The notes beneath the pieces were generated by a model that was given only the letters and a program-made list of their open reading frames with translations, was not told the origin of the DNA and made no database searches. From positions 1 to 9,458 of the forward strand of contig DSBA01000096.1 of NCBI GenBank assembly GCA_011046145.1: a DNA stretch of 9,458 nucleotides, written 5' to 3'. A program made the translations under genes and the position numbers. This DNA is from Candidatus Uhrbacteria bacterium (GTDB taxonomy: Bacteria > Patescibacteriota > Patescibacteriia > CAIXNZ01). Position 1 is the stretch's first letter, and the number at the start of each line of letters is the position of its first letter. This document shows, one piece after another, positions 4,975-9,458 of this stretch.

Positions 4975-5015
4975 CCTTGCCAAGAATGAAAAGTAATGCT
5001 ATAATATTGGCAAGG
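4975..5015 (+). promoter_or_regulatory. tRNA-Asp promoter enclosed in a 9-bp inverted repeat
   Basis: TTGCCA (4977-4982), an exact 17-base spacer and TATAAT (5000-5005) form a near-consensus sigma-70 promoter pointing right. The start is expected near 5012. The arms CCTTGCCAA (4975-4983) and TTGGCAAGG (5007-5015) are exact reverse complements, so one covers the -35 box and the other the start site. This could be an operator. The 5' leader to the tRNA would be about 79 bases and contains AAGGA/TCCTT (5012-5016/5022-5026) and AATTCC/GGAATT (5041-5046/5055-5060) hairpins. The rest of the 4836-5090 gap is AT-rich and without a gene; the peptidase promoter must lie there but was not clearly found. 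Confidence 0.7.
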
Positions 5016-5090
5016 ATTTACTCCTTATTTTTGTTTTTATAATTCCAATCTTAAGGAATTGGGATTTTGTCATTGGTTATTTATCATCTT

Positions 5091-5164
5091 GGAGCGGTAG
5101 TTCAGTTGGTTAGAACGCTGCCCTGTCACGGCAGAGGTCGCGGGTTCGAGTCCCGTCCGCTCCG
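5091..5164 (+). tRNA. tRNA-Asp (anticodon GUC)
   Basis: The 74-nt cloverleaf has acceptor GGAGCGG (5091-5097) / CCGCTCC (5157-5163) and discriminator G5164. The D-arm contains AGTTCAGTTGGTTAGAA. The anticodon stem CTGCC/GGCAG (5118-5122/5130-5134) holds loop CTGTCAC with anticodon GTC at 5125-5127, and the T-arm is CGGG-TTCGAGT-CCCG. Sequence and G73 match bacterial aspartate tRNAs. No CCA is encoded. The 3' half is overlapped antisense by the serine recombinase frame, which ends at 5126, and the gene appears to be the integration target of the element to its right. Confidence 0.98.
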
Positions 5165-6655
5165 ATAATCGCAACTTTTTGTTGCTACAAAAACCCTATC
5201 AAAGGGTTTTTTGTATTTAATTAGCAAAGTTTCGCCCTTGAGCTGGGAGTCCGAAAGTAAAAAGCTTAGTAATTCCTGTTTTTCTTCTAAATTCGCATTT
5301 TTATACAGAAAATAAGCCCTTTTTGAGAGTTCTAAAATATTCGCTCCCAATTGGTAGTAATTATAATCAGCGGTTTGGAATTTCTTTAAGGTGTTATCAA
5401 TATCTTCTATTCTTTGGGTATAATCCCCAAACATCTTATTGTAAAAATCTATTGTGATAACCTCGTCTAATTTATCCTCGTAAATCTTGCCTAATTTTTT
5501 CTCTAAGCTCTGTTTTGCTTTTAACAAATCCTCTTTTGTTTTATCAACTGTATTTTTCTTTAAATCAAAAGACTCCTTTAATGCCTCCTTAAGGTATAGA
5601 ATCGTCTTATCTGGCAATTTTAAGCCCTTGAGAGCCTCTACAATCTGTTTATCAAGGGTTTCCTCGCTAACAGGCTTTTGGGAGCATTCCCGCTTGTATT
5701 TAGTGCACCTGTAATAAACATATTCTTTGCCAGAGGGCTTTATTTTCCTTTCAGCCGTAATAGTCCTCCCGCATTCAGCACAAGTGAGCAAGCCTTTAAA
5801 AACAAAGGGCAAGTTATTAAACCTGATAGCTTTTTTATATTCGTATCTATTTAGCCTCTTTTGCACATTATCCCACAAGTCCTTGCTTATTAAGGGCTGG
5901 TGTGTGCCAGTGTATTTTTTGCCATTCCAGTAAAACTCGCCATAATAAAAAGGATTTTTTAATATTCTAAAAACTGACGCTTTAGTAAAACTGGACATTC
6001 TTGAGGCGTGGGGTATATTTTCGGGGATAAAAAGCCCCTCTGATTTTACCTTGTCTATTAAGGCGGTAGCAGAGTATAAACCAGTAGCATAATACTCAAA
6101 CATTTTTATAGCCAGATTTTTGTTATTGTCATCTATTTCTGGGAGACATTTATTATCTTTTTTTGCCATTTTATAGCCAATCGGCAAACTGCTTCCAGGA
6201 TAAACTCCCAGCAACGCTTTTTGATTAAATCCTTTTTTAACTTCTTCGCTAAGGTTATCAATGTAGTTTTTAGCCATTAAAACTTTAATCCCGTGAATCA
6301 GCTTTTGGTGGGAGGAAGCGTCTTTGCCCACTACTTCATTTTCCTTAACTAAAAATACCGAAACTCCCAATTCGTCTATTTTTACATAGTCCTTAAAGTT
6401 TCGGTATAAGCGGTCTGTTTTTTCAACTAAGATTATATTTACAGTCTTTGAGTGGTCTTCTAAGTATTTAATCATCTCTCCAAAACTTTTACGCCCAGAG
6501 CTTTTGGCTGTTTCATCATCTTCAAATTCTTTTACCACTTCAAAACCCTTGGCTTTGGCAAAATCCCAAAGCAGTCTTTTTTGGGCTGGTATAGAGTAGC
6601 CCTCTTCTTTTTGCTCCTTAGAGGAAACCCTGACATAAATAACCGCCTTTTTCAT
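5126..6655 (-). CDS. Large serine recombinase / integrase
   Basis: It breaks and rejoins DNA through a covalent 5'-phosphoserine link and probably integrates and excises the neighbouring element. The 509-aa protein has an N-terminal resolvase domain (1 to about 140). This domain contains YVRVSS (7-12, catalytic Ser11 with Arg9) and the active-site TDRLYR (Arg82, Arg85). A recombinase domain follows (about 150-280), then a zinc ribbon with Cys292, Cys295, Cys317 and Cys324. A predicted coiled coil (about 360-425) and a final domain with KKPFDRVF (482-489) complete the family layout. The last 14 or so residues (YRSGRDSNPRPLP at the very end) come from the antisense of tRNA-Asp, and the TGA stop lies in its anticodon. 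The natural protein end is probably near residue 495. It starts 5 bases after hsdS without a Shine-Dalgarno, so it is the last gene of the hsd unit. All catalytic residues are present. Confidence 0.95.
   Translation of the reverse strand: MKKAVIYVRVSSKEQKEEGYSIPAQKRLLWDFAKAKGFEVVKEFEDDETAKSSGRKSFGEMIKYLEDHSKTVNIILVEKTDRLYRNFKDYVKIDELGVSVFLVKENEVVGKDASSHQKLIHGIKVLMAKNYIDNLSEEVKKGFNQKALLGVYPGSSLPIGYKMAKKDNKCLPEIDDNNKNLAIKMFEYYATGLYSATALIDKVKSEGLFIPENIPHASRMSSFTKASVFRILKNPFYYGEFYWNGKKYTGTHQPLISKDLWDNVQKRLNRYEYKKAIRFNNLPFVFKGLLTCAECGRTITAERKIKPSGKEYVYYRCTKYKRECSQKPVSEETLDKQIVEALKGLKLPDKTILYLKEALKESFDLKKNTVDKTKEDLLKAKQSLEKKLGKIYEDKLDEVITIDFYNKMFGDYTQRIEDIDNTLKKFQTADYNYYQLGANILELSKRAYFLYKNANLEEKQELLSFLLSDSQLKGETLLIKYKKPFDRVFVATKSCDYRSGRDSNPRPLP
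5129..5164. other. Probable attachment site / left boundary of an integrated element at tRNA-Asp
   Basis: A recombinase gene in the adjoining unit runs into the tRNA 3' half, and accessory restriction-modification genes follow directly. This is the usual picture of integration at a tRNA 3' end. The exact crossover cannot be placed. It would be supported by a second copy of part of 5129-5164 at the far end of the element, right of this window. Confidence 0.45.
5171..5212 (+). terminator. tRNA-Asp terminator lying inside the recombinase coding region
   Basis: A first small hairpin GCAAC/GTTGC (5171-5175/5181-5185) is followed by AAAAACCCT (5189-5197) / AGGGTTTTT (5203-5211) with loop ATCAA and a T6 run (5207-5212). 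This is a good rho-independent terminator for the tRNA. Read on the other strand, the same bases encode the recombinase residues KKPFDRVFVATKS. Confidence 0.8.
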
Positions 6656-6660
6656 AAAAT

Positions 6661-8055
6661 TTATTTGCCTAAGATTATTTTTTCAACTTCGCTTTTAGCT
6701 TCTTCAACCAATTTTTGCCCCTCTAACTTTAATTTTTCTGATTTTTCTATTCTTTTTTTAACTTCACTTGCTATTTTATTTTGAATTGCAAACGGGGGGA
6801 GAGGTATTTGAAAATTTAATATTTCTTCTGGTAGTAAATGCTTTATTATAGCTCCTATGCTTTTTTGACCCGCTATAATCTTAAATAATTTACTTGATAA
6901 AAGTGTCTTTATGTAATAGCTATTAAACTTATCGTTTATTTTTAATCTTAAAATTCCGCCACTGGTTATAAAATCATCATTTTCCTCCACAATCGCACAA
7001 AAGCCAATAGAGCCGTCTTTTGAATATAATAATTCTCCCGTCTTTGGCTTATACGCATTTTTAAGCTCCTGATATAAATCAAAGGCAATTTTTTTATCAG
7101 TATTTTGTATGTCTATTTTAAGGTCATCTATATCAGCGACCCTGACAAATGGGATGCCTTCATCTGTATATGCTTTTGACCCAACTTCAATGCCCTTTTT
7201 AACATATTCTAAAACATCTTTTAGCTTGGCAATTTTATATTTAGCATTTTTAATCGCTTTTTCAGTTTTAGTAAATCTCGGCTGGTAATAATCGGGAGCA
7301 ATTCTTTGATTTTTAATATCCTCTGAATCCACGCTAAAACACTTTTTATCTTCTAACTCTGGCATTTTAATGCCTAATTCTCCCAAAACATAGTCATCAA
7401 TTGAATTAAAAAGCTCATCTGCTTGTTTTTCTTTGGCTTCTTTATCTTTATATGCTTTTTGCATTATCTCAACTATTTGATTTTGGATTTTGAGGGGAGG
7501 TATAGGTATTATTATTTTTTTTAATTCTTCGGTTGTTATGGCTGGATAATTACCCCCGCTACTTCTTTGCTCCATTTGATTTAAAGAAAATTTGGTTCTT
7601 AAAAAATAAAAAAGATAATCCTTATTTATTGCTTTATTTTTTAAATCTCTTAAAATAGCAAAGCCAGTAGAGGCAATAAAACCATCTTTAGATTTATTTA
7701 TAAAAGCAATAGCCCCTCTGCTCGGTCTTGTAGTAGAAACAATAATATCTTTATCTCTAACTATCATTTTAGCCCTACTCGGTGCTTTTTCTTTGTCATA
7801 GTAAATAATGTCTTTTATTTCACCAGTATTTATATCTATTTTACTAATTTCTATATAAGGGAATTCTTTATCAAAATAATCTTTTTGATTCCAAATTTCA
7901 TTTGAAAAATCAATTATATCCCCTAAATTTTTATAATTTACTCTTTTGAGTTTATTTGTATAATAATTAAAAATAGGGCTGTAAAAATGGGGGTCTATTC
8001 TGCCCTCAAGCTCATTTTCTAAAACCGCAAAGCATTTGTTATTATTTGCCGTCAT
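6661..8055 (-). CDS. hsdS: Type I restriction-modification specificity subunit HsdS
   Basis: HsdS recognises the split DNA target and recruits the methylase (and, if present, the restriction subunit). The 464-aa protein has the classic two-fold layout. The first half (about 7-235) has KCFAVLENELEGRIDPHFY, a target-recognition domain with the ASTGFAILR and SSGGNYPAITTEEL segments, and a conserved IPIPPLKIQNQIVEIMQKAY helix start (183-202). The second half (238-464) repeats it, with KCFSV...RIAPDYYQPRF (238-261), TSGGILRLK and IPLPPFAIQNKIASEV (417-432), and ends in a long charged helix. The two recognition domains are different in sequence, so the target is likely asymmetric and bipartite. It overlaps hsdM by 14 bases (8042-8055), which suggests coupled translation, and stops 5 bases before the recombinase start. 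Confidence 0.95.
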   Translation of the reverse strand: MTANNNKCFAVLENELEGRIDPHFYSPIFNYYTNKLKRVNYKNLGDIIDFSNEIWNQKDYFDKEFPYIEISKIDINTGEIKDIIYYDKEKAPSRAKMIVRDKDIIVSTTRPSRGAIAFINKSKDGFIASTGFAILRDLKNKAINKDYLFYFLRTKFSLNQMEQRSSGGNYPAITTEELKKIIIPIPPLKIQNQIVEIMQKAYKDKEAKEKQADELFNSIDDYVLGELGIKMPELEDKKCFSVDSEDIKNQRIAPDYYQPRFTKTEKAIKNAKYKIAKLKDVLEYVKKGIEVGSKAYTDEGIPFVRVADIDDLKIDIQNTDKKIAFDLYQELKNAYKPKTGELLYSKDGSIGFCAIVEENDDFITSGGILRLKINDKFNSYYIKTLLSSKLFKIIAGQKSIGAIIKHLLPEEILNFQIPLPPFAIQNKIASEVKKRIEKSEKLKLEGQKLVEEAKSEVEKIILGK

Positions 8056-9458
8056 AATTTTTAGGATTTTTTAAGAATTTATGATATTCATCAAAGATTT
8101 GGTCTAAATCATTTTTAGGGTCGTCTTTGCCAGTAGCGTCATAGCCTATATGCTCGGCAATAGCCATAAAAATCGGATAACCGCTTAATTTTTCATTGTC
8201 TCCCTTACGCCTTAAAAATACCAAAGATGACTTCACGCCAGCCCCGTAATGGCTAAATGCAAATTGAGGGAGCGAAATAATGGCTAATATCTGGCAACGC
8301 TCCATTATTAAATCCCTGACAAATTGCATAGAAGAATTGGTTAAAATGCCGTCTGGCAATACAATGGCAATGCCTCCCGTTTTTGGTTTAACAAAATCAA
8401 TGCAACGCTCTATAAACAAAACTTCTGTTTTTTGGTTTTGCTTATCTTTGCCCAAAGCATATTTGTCTAAATATTCTTTTTCAGTCCTTTTAACAATCGC
8501 ACCAAAGGGAGGATTTGTTAAAATAATGTCAAAATTGTCTTTTTTAAAGCCCTGATGAATTTTATTTATATCCTCAAAATTGCTTAGCGAATCAGTGCTA
8601 ATCACATTTGTGTGCCCGTCATCGTGAATTATCATATTCATTTTGCAGACACGGGCTATCTGGTCGTTTATTTCTATACCGTAAAGGTTATTTTCAGCGA
8701 ATTTATGCCAATACTCCCACGCCTCCCGCTCATCATAGTTTTTTTCCGCAAATAGCCTGACATTATCCATTGCATTTAAAAGAAAACCTCCACTGCCACA
8801 AGCGGGGTCTAAAACCAAATTGCCCCTTTCGGGATTCATCATTTTTATGCAAAATTGCACAATAGGTCTGGGAGTAAAAAACTGCCCCATTTTGCCTTTA
8901 AAAAAGTCCTCCATAAATTTCTCAAAAGCAACGCCTTTAGCGTCTAAATCAATTTTATTTATTGCCAAAGTCTGCAAGTGCTCAACCACATTATAAACAA
9001 TTTTGGGGTCTAATTTTATATCTTCCTTAAAAACTTCCGAATCCTCTTTTTTAGCTTTTAAATAAATGCCATTGATTCTTTTGTAAACTTCTTCGGGCAA
9101 TTCGTGAGTGCCTATTTGAAACAAATAAGGCTTGCCTTTGGGAGTTATCTTTTCATCTTTTAATTTACAAAATAAAAGTTTAGCAACCTCATCAAAAGCG
9201 GTTGTGGGAGCTAATTTGCCTCCTTGCCAAACTGTATCTCTGGCTTTTTCTAACGCCTTAATAAGCTCGTCCCGTGAGACAATTTTAAGCTCCTTGTCTT
9301 CTTCTCCCTTGATAAATCTGTATTGGGGAGTTTTGCCGTATTTTTCTGGTATATCGGCAATAACATTTTTTGCCCTTTCGCTTGGCTTGAATCCAGCCAC
9401 ATCAAAGGCGGTTTTGGTCGTGCCAGCAACCACAGTGGCATATTTAGCCCTCAAGCTG
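8042..9458 (-). CDS. hsdM: Type I N6-adenine DNA methyltransferase subunit HsdM (5' part outside window)
   Basis: It transfers a methyl group from S-adenosylmethionine to adenine N6 within the HsdS target. Counting from the first start-like codon (TTG at 9454), the visible 470 residues have the family motifs in order. These are an N-terminal helical domain (about 60-190), motif X GQFFTPRPIVQFCI (190-203), the S-adenosylmethionine-binding DPACGSGGF (216-224) and the catalytic NPPF (314-317). The domain LPDGILTNSSMQFVRDLI (366-383) follows. The frame stays open to the right edge, so that TTG is probably an internal leucine and the gene continues. The first visible residues (KYATVVAGTTKTAFDV) look like the end of an extra N-terminal domain, perhaps related to HsdR_N-type nuclease-like domains found fused to some methylases. 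That is inference. HsdR itself is not visible. Confidence 0.93.
   Translation of the reverse strand, partial: SLRAKYATVVAGTTKTAFDVAGFKPSERAKNVIADIPEKYGKTPQYRFIKGEEDKELKIVSRDELIKALEKARDTVWQGGKLAPTTAFDEVAKLLFCKLKDEKITPKGKPYLFQIGTHELPEEVYKRINGIYLKAKKEDSEVFKEDIKLDPKIVYNVVEHLQTLAINKIDLDAKGVAFEKFMEDFFKGKMGQFFTPRPIVQFCIKMMNPERGNLVLDPACGSGGFLLNAMDNVRLFAEKNYDEREAWEYWHKFAENNLYGIEINDQIARVCKMNMIIHDDGHTNVISTDSLSNFEDINKIHQGFKKDNFDIILTNPPFGAIVKRTEKEYLDKYALGKDKQNQKTEVLFIERCIDFVKPKTGGIAIVLPDGILTNSSMQFVRDLIMERCQILAIISLPQFAFSHYGAGVKSSLVFLRRKGDNEKLSGYPIFMAIAEHIGYDATGKDDPKNDLDQIFDEYHKFLKNPKNYDGK

Larger units (their letters stand above)
5165..9458 (-). mobile_element. Left part of an integrated element carrying a type I methylation module and a serine integrase
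   Basis: All sequence from the tRNA end to the window edge is one tight - strand unit (hsdM-hsdS-recombinase), with overlaps or 5-base gaps, unlike the looser host genes on the left. The integrase lies at the tRNA-proximal end. No phage structural, conjugation or replication gene is visible, so the kind of element is open. The right end is outside the window. Confidence 0.55.

Noticed and set aside
5126..5128. UGA read as a sense codon (alternative genetic code)
   Set aside because: The only UGA stop used is that of the recombinase, within the tRNA; all other genes use TAA or TAG and contain no in-frame UGA, so nothing supports recoding.
5487..5933. Plus-strand frames of 68-75 aa opposite the recombinase
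   Set aside because: Shadows of a well-supported large gene, without recognisable features.
5126..6655. Recombinase as a truncated pseudogene
   Set aside because: All catalytic residues, the zinc-ribbon cysteines and the C-terminal domain are present without frameshift; only the extreme end is altered by the tRNA.

Overview
The window looks like a chromosomal segment of a small-genome, low-GC bacterium, most likely a member of the Patescibacteria / Candidate Phyla Radiation. This is inference from gene families and style, not from a marker-gene match. The supporting features are AT-rich spacers, A/U-rich leaders with no clear Shine-Dalgarno before any gene whose start is visible, structural RNA genes without an encoded CCA end, a small stand-alone GIY-YIG gene with GC-rich flanking repeats, a membrane-anchored C39-like peptidase, and a large serine recombinase whose reading frame ends antisense inside a tRNA gene. 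The standard bacterial code fits every gene.

Left part (1-3110, + strand) is a core translation region. It holds smpB (219-674) and its partner tmRNA gene ssrA (721-1082), which encodes a 21-residue tag. Next come two diverged GC-rich repeat copies (1081-1315) with terminator-like hairpins, and a 79-aa GIY-YIG nuclease gene (1334-1573). Then follows the conserved infC-rpmI-rplT cluster (IF3, L35, L20), with a TTG start on infC, hairpin-rich leaders before rpmI and rplT, and a very strong palindromic terminator at 3074-3110.

Middle part (3184-5090, mostly - strand) has a two-gene unit for extracytoplasmic proteins: an N-terminally anchored C39-family cysteine peptidase (3849-4835), followed 14 bases later by a lipoprotein cyclophilin-type peptidyl-prolyl isomerase (3184-3834). 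It runs convergent to the ribosomal cluster. A good promoter inside a 9-bp inverted repeat (4975-5015) points right, towards tRNA-Asp(GUC) at 5091-5164.

Right part (5165 to the window edge, - strand) appears to be one end of an element integrated at the 3' end of tRNA-Asp. In transcription order it carries a type I DNA methyltransferase subunit (hsdM, cut by the right edge), a two-TRD specificity subunit (hsdS, overlapping hsdM by 14 bases) and a 509-aa large serine recombinase starting 5 bases after hsdS. The recombinase frame crosses the tRNA terminator and ends antisense in the tRNA, so the integration junction and the integrase 3' end coincide. No restriction (hsdR) subunit is visible; if present it lies right of the window.

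The points most worth checking are the recombinase-tRNA overlap, the terminator that also encodes a recombinase motif, the repeat/GIY-YIG unit abutting the ssrA 3' end, the inverted repeat around the tRNA promoter, and the possible attenuator in the rpmI leader.
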